Positions 10,976 to 23,000 of a DNA stretch of 60,000 bases are shown here, piece after piece. The notes beneath the pieces are model-generated. The model was not told the DNA's origin. It saw nothing but the letters and a program-made list of their open reading frames with translations, and did not search any database. Both the position numbers and the translations under genes were made by a program. The DNA comes from Mesostigma viride (lineage: Eukaryota > Streptophyta > Mesostigmatophyceae > Mesostigmatales > Mesostigmataceae), in assembly GCA_009746045.1 (NCBI GenBank), contig RPFO01000041.1:7474613-7534612 (forward strand), written 5' to 3'. Numbering within the stretch: position 1 is the first letter of the stretch; every line of letters starts with the position of its first letter.

Positions 10976-11391
10976 TGGGCACCACGGAGTCATGCTATGT
11001 TTTAATTTTTTCAATTTAATAATGGGAATGACGGATGGTGCATGTGTGAACAAAGGAATGAAAGGATTGCCACTCAATGAATATTAATTAATGATGAAAA
11101 TGGGAGTTTGCATGGGAGTGTTTGGTCCTTATGGCTGGCTTGCAAAAAGCAGTACCCAAATTTCGAAGCATTTGACAGCGAAATATCTGTAAAGTATATC
11201 GCATGGTATAATTAATTAATGAATGGTACGCTGAAATTCATTGTGCGGGCTCTCTCTGCATGTGATAAACAATTTTAGCTTTGAGGGCATGCAACAAGAC
11301 ATGCTAGCATTAAAATGAAATTAAATTATAACATGACTAGTCGGGGTAAAATTGGCTCTTTTTTAGCAAATTTAGCAAATTAGCAAATTAG

Positions 11392-12052
11392 CGGAAGGCG
11401 GGGGCCGAGATTAATTAAGAGGTACCTTGAAATTAAATAAGACGCACACCTCTATCGAGATATATGTTCGGAGGCGAATTTCTATTGGCGTTAATTTGTA
11501 GTATTGTACGAAAACATGTCAAGGGTGACGGAAAGAAGGACTTATGTTCCAATTCAATTCAATGCACGACGGTATTGGACGGAGTTCCCGGTCTGGCAAG
11601 CGGATTTTGGATCTCACGTTCAGAAAAGGGCTTGGGTACACGACGCGGCGCGACGTACGTTGTAAAATGGCTCGCAGAAAAGGAACCGTGGCGACTATTT
11701 GGCGCCGCGTCGGTCTTGACGTTGTTTGCTCCGTTGGATCTGCATCTACGGCGTTCGTGGGTTGTTTCGAAACCCGGTCGATGAGATTTTACGGAGAAGT
11801 AGGGTATATAAGTGATCTTTATTGTTTTCTTGATATAAGTGATCCTTTTTTGACCAAGCGGTGAACTGAATGTAGAAGTCGGAATAAATTATACGGTCTG
11901 ACACGTTGTCGTACTATACTACAACTTAACGCCAATAGAAATTCGCCTCCAAAAATATATCTGGATTGACTCTTTGATATATCTGGATAGAGGCGTGCCT
12001 CTTATTTAATTTCAAGGTACCTCTTATTTAATCTCGGGCGGCGCCCTCCGGG
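11392..12052. mobile_element. Inverted-repeat (MITE-like) element of ~660 bp
   Basis: Left arm about 11392-11515 and right arm about 11911-12052 are inverted copies. Shared landmarks are cgagatta, taagaggtaccttgaaatta, cctctat and cgaatttctattggcgttaa. The right arm has about 25 extra bases. The central 400 bp carries ORFs of 106 codons in two frames (11464-11784, 11544-11864) with no recognisable domain. A direct repeat gtcggggtaaaattgg lies outside both arms (11340 and 12056); it is too far from the arms to be a simple TSD. Confidence 0.6.
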
Positions 12053-13253
12053 AGTCGGGGTAAAATTGGTTAATTTGTAAACTGGGGACAACCTAGTCAG
12101 TATAAAATTCATGTAGTTGGGAGATCATGTACGACATGTAGCATAATTACGTACATGGCCACAATTGTGCCAATCAGGGCCCTCCTCTAGGTAGACTGTG
12201 CTAGGCAATTACAATTAGACAAATAAGGTCATTCAAAAAGGTTTAATTCTTCACCTACCTCCATCCATCCAGCAAGGGAATATGTTAGCCAGTGCTACAT
12301 GATGATCTCCCAACGGAGTCATGTTATGATGCGAAATAGTTCAGGATAAAATTTGTCAGAATTTCACTGGCGATACGAACGTAACGAAATTTCCAAGTAT
12401 CCGACGCCGAAATATCATTGTTGTATCGAATGGTATGCTGAAATTCATTGTGGTTGTTTGGAATAAACGTACACCTATTTACCTGGAAATTCATTGTGCT
12501 TCTGTCCGAGCTGACAAATTTGTCAGAAATTTCATTTTCGATACGAACGTGACGAAATTTCCAAGTATCTCACGCTCGGAGAGCTTCCACGGTGTTCACG
12601 GGGAAGGGTCCGTTGCGCGTGGCGCACGGCGGCGGTTCGTCCCGGTCGGAATCGTCCGCTCGCGCGTCCTCCGTGGAAGGGTCTTGGCGCGTCGCGCGGG
12701 CCGGTGCGGTTGGCGCCCAGAAGGTCGACTATCGGCCTCTGGGCCGCTAGCGGCGAGTCACGTCCTCTCAAGTCTTCACTTTTTTCTTGTCAACTAACTA
12801 ACTAAAAACTAACTAAAAGCCGTAAGCGGAACCGCCCACACTAACTAAAAACTAACTACATCAATTTGGACAGTTGGAAATTGCTTGCTCTTGTTTCTTG
12901 ACGCGTTGCCGTTGCTGGTGAGTGGTGACCCTTCCGTCCACGCTACGGCGAGCTGTCCTGCGAGAAGTGACGAGCTTGCGATCGGGCCCGGTGCCTCCGA
13001 TGCTCGATGCTCGCAAACACCACCTCAAATGCACCTCCTCAACGTGCGCCCAAGCAGTAAACAGCTTGCCCGTCGGTGGCGAGCGGTACGCGGTAGTGGG
13101 GAAAGATTGCGCGACGGGCGTGTGCTTGGCGCGAGTCAAAATCATTTATCCAAGTTTTTCCAAATCGTGCGTAGAAAATTTGTCGTATAAACCTAGCCAA
13201 GTTGGTTTGACTTACAGCTGCATTGACGATCTATAGGATCGGCTGAGGTTAGA
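12053..13253. other. Upstream region of the EHD gene
   Basis: AT-rich to about 12580, then strongly GC-rich (12590-12770), then the 5' leader of the EHD gene. Two copies of the dispersed motif with cgaaatttccaagtatc lie at about 12334-12450 and 12500-12570. A hairpin ctcccaacggag at about 12309 matches the LINE/retroposon 3' hairpin. The GC-rich block immediately upstream could be promoter, but no TATA box or other element can be assigned. Confidence 0.35.
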
Positions 13254-16200
13254 ATGGAGAACCTTGACGCCGGCGCTTCAGCGCCTGTAGCTATGTCTCC
13301 CCAACTTGAGGCGCCTGCTGCTGATGCTCCACCACCAGAACCCGCTCCAGCGCCTATTGTCCCGATGTCTGTTGAGGAAAGATACGCCGCCTACCACAAA
13401 AGTAACCCGTTTAAGCAGAAGGTCACGGAGGCGGATATGTGGTTCGAAATTGCAGATACGGGTACGTTACGGATACCTCCATGGCCGCAGGCCCGCTTTC
13501 TTGCCCTTTCGGAATGGCTATCCTTTCCCTATGCTGAGCTTTGCGCCTGAGCGCTGCCAAGCCATACGCAGGTGTGGATCAGTGTGCAAGGCTGACCGGG
13601 GGGGTCGTCGACGAAGGTTACGCTCGTTTTCGGACATTACGATAGAATTCGCCTGAAATTTGTCTTAAGATTGATAGAGTCGTTTTGCCTTCCAGCCTCG
13701 TACCTAGTTCTCGCGCGTTTTGTGTTCTTCTTTTGCCTGCGTGGCTTTATTGGCAACTCTTAGCATGGAGTAGAATATCTGCTCTTGATGGTGATTTCCC
13801 TCTCTCTGCTTCTTCACAAAAATGAAATGATGTTTAGAATGCTGGCTGGACCTCGTCAATACCTCAGTTCAGCATGTAATGTCGGTGTTGCATTCTTCAA
13901 GCAGTTGTGACATCCAACTGTCAGGTTGGAATATCCAATCGGTTATCTCTCTCCTTCTTTGTGCAAAGCTGCTTTTTTTATCACTGGTGTCTTAAATGCA
14001 TGTTCTTGGTAAGCTTACAACGAAAGATAGGAAGGTTTCAGGTTTTTGCCTGTGGGTAATTGGCGGTTTTAAAAACAGTAAAAAAAAAAAAGGCAAGGTG
14101 ATGGAAGAGCTGAGAGCTGTTGAAAGTTTTGAAGAAGATTTTTTTCTTAAATTTCTTACACCTCTTTTATGGTGCTGAATATTCTAGAACTTTTGGATTG
14201 GGAATACTTTGTATGATTGTTTATCGAATTCCGAAAGCTTTGGTAGTGTCTTAACCGTCTCTTGGAGGTTTAATGATCGTTTTTGTAGGTCCAATAATTA
14301 ACCATTTTTTTCACCATGCCGGAAATTGGTGGGGTCTTATTCTTGCGAGCAATCTTAAGTTAGGTGCACACGTAACACACCAATGGTGTATAATACTGTG
14401 AATAATTGAATTGAATTGAATTGAATTGAATTGTAACATAACTCCGTTGGGAGTATATGTAGCACATAGCCCTTGAGAGGGGGCATATGGCCTATCATAC
14501 ATCCTAAGCTACTTCCTGCAAGGGTGGGGATGTAAAGGACCCTTGCTCTAGGTGCACCAGGGCACTTGCATCCCCATGATCTTCAAGCTATGCCCAGCGA
14601 AGGGGGAGCCTGTCATGGGGGGGAAGATCATCATAGCTATACAAAGAAGCTAGGGCATGGCGTCTCAGCAGAGAGTTACTCCCTGCATGGGCACAACATA
14701 ACTAAATAAAGCTAGGCATCATCTGGGGTGTGGCTCATCATAGGCACACATGTACATGATTAAGTAAAGCGCGTGGCTTAGCTGGGATAGTGCCTCTAGG
14801 AGGCGTACATGTACATGGCCACGGTCTATCTATTCTGCACTACTACTGCTGTATTCCCCTAAGCTGGGGCGTCTGGAGTCGCTGGGGCCGCGGGGGGGGG
14901 GGTCGCCTGCCAGGGCTTGTGGCCGACGTAGATGGTCGCCCCCTTCCAGTACTGTGAATAATATGCTTATGAAATGGCAGGCAGTTGAAAAATCTTGCTG
15001 ATCCGTTGCTGGGAAGGCGCTCATTCCTCTTTCTTTGAAAAGACAATTTTTGGAATATCATGGTGGCCAGACCTGCGGAAAGTTTTGTTGGCAAGTCTGC
15101 ATTGCTTATTTGAAGGCCTGATACCAATTGTAATTTTTTTAAAAAAAAATCAAGCACTTCGAAGCTTGTGTCTTCAGGAGCTGGATTGACAGGCCGTCAG
15201 TATTTTAGAAATAGGGAACTCTTCTCCCACTGTAAAGCTTCTGAAATCGGAAGCTGTTGTTGTTGCATTCATTCTCTAAGGATGGCAGCCTCTGCTCTAA
15301 CAAATAGTGGAGAACTGAAAACGAAGAAGGCACCACAGGTGTGCCTATCCCGCACAGGTTGGAACTCGATAGAGAAATGGCTTTTCATGCTGGGAAGGAA
15401 AAAGAGGAGCGTAACTTACCGGAATGTGATGTCTGTGTTCTTGTGCTTTCTGTGGTTATGCTATCGTTTCCTGTTGTAATCTGTTTGGGCCTTGCAGATA
15501 GGGACGGCCGTTTGATCGGCAAGGATGCAGTGGCCTTTTTCCAGCGCTCGCGCCTGCCCAAGGAGGTCCTCCAACGGGTACGTGATAATAAGACCTATTT
15601 CTTGTCCCATACTTGTCCTGGGGAGTTGTTGTCATGCACCAGCTGTTCAATGTTGTTAAAGCCTGTTGCATGATGTGATGAGCATCGGTTGCAGTCTGGT
15701 GTCGGAATGGCTACGTGTGGCAATTTTATGTAGGGTCATGGTTGTTCTTAGGCAAGGATGTATTCTCTGGGCGGATTGTGCAAAATATGAATGTGGTAGT
15801 GCACAAGAATTTTTTTACGAGCGTAGCTTCTTTTTTTTGCCATGTTCGGTCCCTCCAATGGAATTTGGTAAGGTGATTCGTGTTGATGACCTGCATCTGC
15901 ATTCTGGTAATTTTTTTTGTTTGCTGTGCTTTCTCTGTTTCTTCTGTGTGCTGACATCTCTCTGTGTGAACATTGTGCCATGGTTCTCGCTGCAGGTGTG
16001 GCAAATGTCCGACATCAAACGTCAAGGTTTCCTGAGCAAGGCGGAGTTTGGGCATGCGATGGAGCTCGTGTACATGGCGCAGAACAACCAGGAGCTCACA
16101 CCGGAGAACCACAAGGCGCTCACGGGTAGGTTGGGATGGCAGTGATATGGCGGAAGCGAAAATAAAGGGAGGAGAAAAGGGCAGCAAGCTATTCATGTGG

Positions 16201-17040
16201 TTAGAGGCATCAAGGCTTGATGTGCTGTGGGGGTATAGTTGGTCTGGATGACTGTAGATTTATCGGGAGAGTTCACGACTTGTGAAGCTTGCTCTTGTTG
16301 GTGTTACCGTCAGTGCTGTGGTTGTCTTTGCTGACTGCCTCACCTGGATATCTGCCCCTTGGTATCTGAGGGGACCCTTGGTGGCTTCCGAAGCAGCATT
16401 ATTTCTTGTGTTTGCTTTGTTTGAAGAGGCGAACTAGTCACATGATGAACCTGGTAGATATTTTTTGTGGGTCGATGGCTGATTCGGCAAGATCGAGGGC
16501 TCATACTCGCGTGCTCATTTTTGGAGCCTTTCAACGCCTGCAAGTACTTAACCATTTGTATGTGGAGGTCCTGTGCTGTAGTACACGGTTGTTGCTGGGC
16601 TTATTCCCCTCTCACCGCGTTGGAGTAGGTGCACTTGTTCGGTGCGCATGCTGGCGTGCCCAGCCTCAGGACGGCTGCCGATGCCGCAAATGCTGGGAAT
16701 GGACGAGCTGATGGTCAAGTACTTCGAGCGCATGGACAAGGAGCGCGAGAAGGAGCAGAAGGGGCTGTTTGTAAGTGAACCTTCCCTTTTATGCATCGCT
16801 GATACCAGCGCCGATATTTGGTCTATTCATGTGGGAAATTCAATATCTGCTTCAGGGTTTTCCTCGATGGCTTAGTTCCCATCGTCATGGCCGCCGCCAC
16901 CACCGCTGCCGCTGCTGCCACCACCGCTGCCGCCGCCGTCACCACCACCATTACCACCACCACCACCACCACCACCACCACCACCACCACCACCACCACC
17001 ACCACCACCACCACCACCACCACCACCACCACCACCACCA

Positions 17041-17072
<32 letters not shown>

Positions 17073-20000
17073 GCCACCGCCACCGCCACCGCCACCGCCG
17101 CCGCCGCCTAATTGTAGTAGGCGCTGAGGGCAGTTTATCATGATGTCTTGCTAAGCCAGGCTTCCTTCGTGTGTTTCTATCTTCCATACAACTGTTCAAT
17201 TACCCTCGCTCTGCCGATACTTCCTGGCTTACTTTTGCGGGCATGGTGCCCATTCTTTGGGTTCTGCTGGCATCGGTGTAGAATCTGCAACCGCTGGCAT
17301 TACATTTTTTCTGACGCTCCATTATGTTTATTTTCTGCTGCTGCACTTCAATTTATCTTCTTGCTGCTAATCGTCAAGGTGTTCAATCTCTTCTTTTTGT
17401 ATTTGTTTGCTTGCAGAACCCCTTCGCTCCCCCCGAGCCAGGTATGCCTTTTGTTCGCTTTGGGTGCTAGGAGATATCGATGATGTTGAAATGGAGGTGT
17501 TGCTAGTGCCTTGTTGGCTCTGTTGTGCCGATGGGGGCTGTCATTTTGGCCTGTTCACTTCTTCATGCCTGGGCTCCTCTGTCCTCAGACCCCTGAGGCC
17601 ATGTGGCTGTAATCGCGACGATGATCACGTGTGTCCTGCCCTGTCCCCAAAACTACTCGTACTAGTGAACTGTGGAAAGTGTTTCTGGATGTCGACTTTG
17701 GTTGATTTTCTGGCAGTGGATTACCGCTTGTGTTTGCTTTAGAAGGCACGGCTAGGGTTGACGGGGCCAGATGCACGCATTTGTGTGCCGTTCCTTTTTT
17801 TGTTTTTTAACGGGTTGTGAGACTGGCATTGTTTTGACTTGTGTGGGGCAATGTTGCCCATAGTTGCTTCTCAAGGTCAGATCTATGAACGTGGAGCTGA
17901 GGTAGACGATGACAGGATGGTGTCAGGGGGTTTGTGCACACTGTCTTTTTCAGTCAAAAAAGACAAAGGCAGGCTGTCACTCAGTTGATGAGCCCATGTC
18001 AGTGTGTAATATAGCTACCATCAACACCGGACTTCAGATCTGCTTGTACTAAGTGCAAACTTGCAGGCAAGCCGATGTGTCCTTGTAGCTGGCAAGCCGG
18101 CTGCTGGCTGTGCCGGTACTTTGCGCTGCTTTCTACAAGCACGTTCTGCGTCGCTGCAGGGTGCATTTTATGCACCATTTGTTCCTCAACTGTGAAGGCT
18201 GAACTTGGAACATCTAAATTCTTCAGGATGAATGGAGGGTTGTGTCAGGACAGAGTGGCATTGCGCACGGATTCCATCAGGTTGCCATGGATGATGTGGA
18301 GAAAGGGGTCCACAAAAGAATGTGGGCCATCTGGGGGTGCCATCAAGGGTGGCTGTCTGCCGAGGTTACTCAGAGGCGCGTGGCTTTGCGAGTAACAATT
18401 CTTTGGGGTTGCGGCCTTCTCCCGTGCTGACAACCGAGACGGCAAACTGTTTCAACCCATGGCCGCAAAGGATTTCAACAAACGCCAGCCATGAGCTCAG
18501 GGTGCAGACCTGATATCTGGTGTAACTTTTCCATGACCCTGGACAACTCTTTCCAAGGATTGAGCAGCCTGGCAGCATCGCAGCAGCGTGCCCCCTCCTT
18601 GCCTCAAGAAGCTGGACAACAGGGACTCCTGGCGAGCAGAGGAAGGGGCCTGACGTGTTGGCAGTGAATATTTTCTCTCTCACTTTCTCTCCCCCTATGC
18701 CCCCTTCGTGCTTGTGCACCGCTGTGGGGTTGGTACATGGCCTCTCGGGGCTGGTTTCCCTGTACCCCTGGGTCACATGGGTGTCACTGCCCTGCAGTTG
18801 GCCTTGTGCGAAAATCTCGTGGCATCACGCAGCGACTTCGCATCGGAAAGGGTCTGTGTGTGTGCACCAAGGCTTCAGCTGTGTAGGATTGAATTGCTGT
18901 CATCGCTAGCGTTGGCCCTATGCTTGGTCATGCTCAATGCGTGGACTACAATGCGCTGGTTTAATGCGCAGTTCTTCATAGCGTTGTGATGTGAGGCAGA
19001 AACTGCCATCTTAAGGGCATAATTTGGCTAGGCTTATATCCTGGCAAGGCACCGCTGATGAGCATGCTGGTTCAGACAGCCTCTCATGGTCTTCTTAATA
19101 CGTCATGCCACATCAAGCAAGCCTGCCTCTGGCCAAGAACGGCAAGGCATGATGTCGTACGGGGGCGTAGTTTTGGCACAGGTTGTCCTGCTTGCTTACT
19201 GTGGGGTGTGGCAGTTGCATCGCAAAGCTATCTTTAGCAATGCTGGCGGTGGCAATCATCATTGCTGGCATGCATCCGTGCCATGACATGCCTGCTATGA
19301 GGTAGAGGGCATGGTTTCTGGAGAGTGCAACCATGTTGCAATTGGAGAGTAGATGACGTTGCAAAATGGAGTGTCCAGAGCCGCGGTTTGCGCCGGGCAC
19401 TTGACATTCACCTGTGTATGGGTTGCCCTTGATCATGACGGCACCCTGGGTCTATGTTTATTCTTCCTTGAGAAGATATTTATAAGCTAATGTGTGGCGT
19501 TTGCCATGGCCCAACGGCCGCATGAGGAACATTTCAAGTCCATGTGACCACGCAGGCGGAGCAAAGGAGACGAAGATGCCACTTTGGTGTGCGCTTGGTA
19601 TCCTGCCAACCGGCTATCCGACCAGCTGTGGCGGATGTCTTTATCTCATCACTGAGCAAGGCAGTTGCTTGACAGCCGGAAACCTTGGTCGGCGGACTGA
19701 TGTTAACAACGAGGATCGCCATTGCCATGTGGCGAGTGGTTCATCACTCGGCCAGCACTGGGATATTTCTATTTCTCGTCACTGGGTCGTGCCAAGGCAT
19801 CAGGGGTCCCTGCGCTTGAGGCTATTTGCTTCATGCAACCTTGTTTACGCATGCCTCAAGATGTCAGCAACGCCCAACATATATGGGAACTTCCCAATAT
19901 ATATGGGTCAAACTGTTGTGTTCAGCATTTGAGGGCAAAGGCTGCCCACAGAATTCTTGCTTCTGTTTAAGGTAGCAAATAGTGTATCCCCATTGATAAT

Positions 20001-23000
20001 TTTTAGGGGACCTCAATCTCCTGATTGTATGCCAGTCCTGTGATTTGGAGCCTCAAGCGTTCATGAATGCACTTTCTGGCTTTTGCCAGAGTGTGTGTTT
20101 GAGGCCATAATTCAAGAATGTGCTCTAGCTTAAGTGAAAGCACCAGCCATGGTGCCCAGCACCCTTGATTTATGGGATTGCAAGGCAAGGCAATAAAGGG
20201 TTGTAGAAATGTCCAAGCCTGTGGACATTTCCCAAATACAATGGTCCGACGATCTCCTTTCCTTGTTCCTATAATTTATGGGCGCCATGTCTCTGCCTAT
20301 TGTATGGTCACTGTGTTGATAATGCGGCTGCTTCTAAACTCTCTCATGTGCTTATTTGTAATCATTGAAGCCGGTGCGCTGTTCCTGGAATTGATTTTTA
20401 TTGTCTTGGCCCATCGGCGGAACCTGCCCTGCGGACCTGCAGGGGCGCCGGCGCCAAAGAAGGGTTGCTGCAGCTGTTGTGGCTGTTGCGGCCGCCGGCG
20501 GCGTGGCCCAAACCGCAAACGGGCGGGTAAAGGGAAATATTGGGAAGAAGGCAAGTCAGTGTGCCACCCCCAGCTAGCCGTGTCATGCCACCGCCTGTGA
20601 TTTACGTGTCGCCCCGGAACTCAAACCTTCTCTTGTTTTCCACGCCCGGGCGGTCTGTGGCCGTCTTCTGTGCGTTTGGCCGTTGAATTCTCTTTCCCCC
20701 CCGTCCGCCCCGCCCTGTGCCGCTGCCTCGTTGCTTCCCTCCGCCGCATGCTGGCCGGGCGTGGTCACTAAATGTACACTGTGTCCGTCGAAAATTCATA
20801 AACAGCTCCCGAGACGCTCGAGGGCGTGCCCATCCCGCCCAAGCCCAAGTCCACGGGCTGGCAGCCGAGCAACGCCAAGTCTAAGAAGAAGTTTGTGCCA
20901 CCTGGTGTCGTCACGTCGGTCGTGGATGGGCTCAAGCGGCTATATTTGGAGCGGCTCGAGCCGCTTGAGCAGATGTACCGCTACGACTTCTTCACACCCA
21001 AGATGGTGCGTGCGCCTGCTCATGCAGGGTGGAAGTCTCGTGTTAGGGTCAGAGGAAGGGGCGGGGACAGGCAGTTGGCCAGGCGCAGGGAAAGGGAAGA
21101 TTTTGCATTGTGCGGCCTGTACCTGTTTTGTTCAAACATTGTGAGAGGGTTCAGTATGTGGAGTCATCCAGTGTTATATCACATCCCCATGCATGGCCAC
21201 TTCAATTTGTTGCAAACAACAGCTAGCCACTGTAAGCCACAGCAAACCACAGCAAATCCCATCTTTCCTTGCAATCCCTTGGTTTGCCTGCTCCCCTGAC
21301 TTCCACAAGGACATGCCCTGCTCTACTTGCTTGCTCCTACATTGAATAGCCTCCCTGTGAGACTGGGAGCTGTCCAATCCACCATTAACGGCCAGGCATC
21401 AAAAAACAAGAATCGAAGATCCCGGTTCATAAGTTTCATATTGCCTGTCCTGTACCTGGTCCCCTGCAAGAGCTCTCTGTACATGCCTATGGGGCTTTGT
21501 GGCACCCTTTCTTGGGCACATGTTTGGTCCATATGTAATCCGTCATTCTCCGGCAATACCCTTCGGAATTCTTCGTAAAGTCCGTTTCTGGTATCCTTTG
21601 TGTTCGGCATGATCCAGGCACCCAGCGACTTTGAGGCCAAGCCGATGGTGATGCTTCTGGGCCAGTACTCCACGGGTAAAACCACGTTCCTGAAGCATCT
21701 CCTCGGGCGGGAATATCCCGGTGAGTGCACGATTGGCAGGTATGGCTCTAGGGAGAATTGCCGTGCGTTGCATGCCGGCATGGGATTGCGACATCAAGTG
21801 TCATAAAGGTCCTGAATCTGATTGGTCCTGGGTCAGCGGCTCGTCTGCAGATGGCAAATGACTGGCAAATTAAGTTACCCCTGCAGTTTGGCCCTGGGAA
21901 AGATCGACCTTTACTGGTAGGTTATGCCCATTGTGCTATGTTGGCTCGGCAGGCTGTTTCAGAAAGGTATACTTGATGCACGGTTTTCTTGTGGATCATG
22001 GCGCACTGTGCACTGACCGTAGCTGCTGCGTTTGGCTTTGCTGTATCGTGTGGTTGGCGGGTGTTGCTGGGTTCTGTGTCTTGCAGGCGCGCACATTGGG
22101 CCGGAGCCGACAACAGACCGATTCGTCGTCATCTATGTGAGTCATGGGTTTGTTCTTTCGCTTCATGCTTGCGCGTGCGTGCCGCCTAATGAAGCAGAAA
22201 GCCTGTGGGTGCTTTTTCCTCATTCTGCGTAGCTGGTGACAAGGCAGTCCCTTCTCTTTTCTTGGACAGTGCCCATGTGGTGGAGTGTGGACTCTGTAGT
22301 TGTATGTGATATCCTCCCTTGTATTTTTTATTTGTTTATCAGCTGTTTGGTGCTACTATATCTGTGCGTGCCCGTGGACAGATTAATGGCACCACCTGGT
22401 TGCCTTGGTCTGCCACCGTCACACCACCTAGGTCTGCATGCTGTTTCAAATTTGGAGTTGTTCGACCAGGTGAGCTGTTGATGGACGGAGAGTGTCTCGT
22501 ATCTCTGACTCGTTGTTAACAGGAGAAAGGAGTAACTCCTCTAGGCACTTGGAGCAGCTTTACCTAATGAATAAGACCAGTTCTGACTTGGAACGAACCC
22601 CGTGCATTGTCAATTTATTCCCCACGTGTGCAGGGTGGGCCCGAGGAGCGCACCACCCCTGGCAACACGCTCGCAGTCCAGGCCGACAAACCGTTCACGG
22701 GGCTGACGTCCTTCGGCACGGCCTTCCTGTCCAAGTTCCAGGGCGCGCAGATGCCGCACCCAGTACGTGCCCTGCGTTACCATCTCTCCTTTATGCCTCA
22801 TCTTTTTGTCTTTCCTCGTTTTCTTTCTTTTATACCCTCTCTTCTTTTGTCTGGCCTCTGTAAGGCCATTGATACTCGGTACTAGTTTGGAGGACTGAAT
22901 CAACGACTGTAGAACCAATTTCATGCTCCCGTTTCGTAGCCATTGTCACACATCCATTTGGCCATCAACAACCCCCCCAGTCCTCTTGTACCCTCTGCGC

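Noticed and set aside
9512-11019. Long ORFs (up to 487 codons) rich in His/Pro/Thr or Gly/Trp/Val
   Set aside because: They lie in several frames on both strands at once and follow the 30-bp tandem repeat; no start context or domain.
16775-17199. Poly-His, poly-Thr, poly-Val, poly-Gly and Arg/Trp ORFs
   Set aside because: Triplet microsatellite inside EHD intron 4; all frames open.
18075-19970. Several 60-146 codon ORFs in EHD intron 5
   Set aside because: Scattered in all frames, no domains, inside a well-supported intron.
20172-20600. Extra EHD exon or Cys-rich gene (CCSCCGCCGRRRR)
   Set aside because: The EHD frame already joins correctly across this intron and the ORF lacks splice sites in the right phase.
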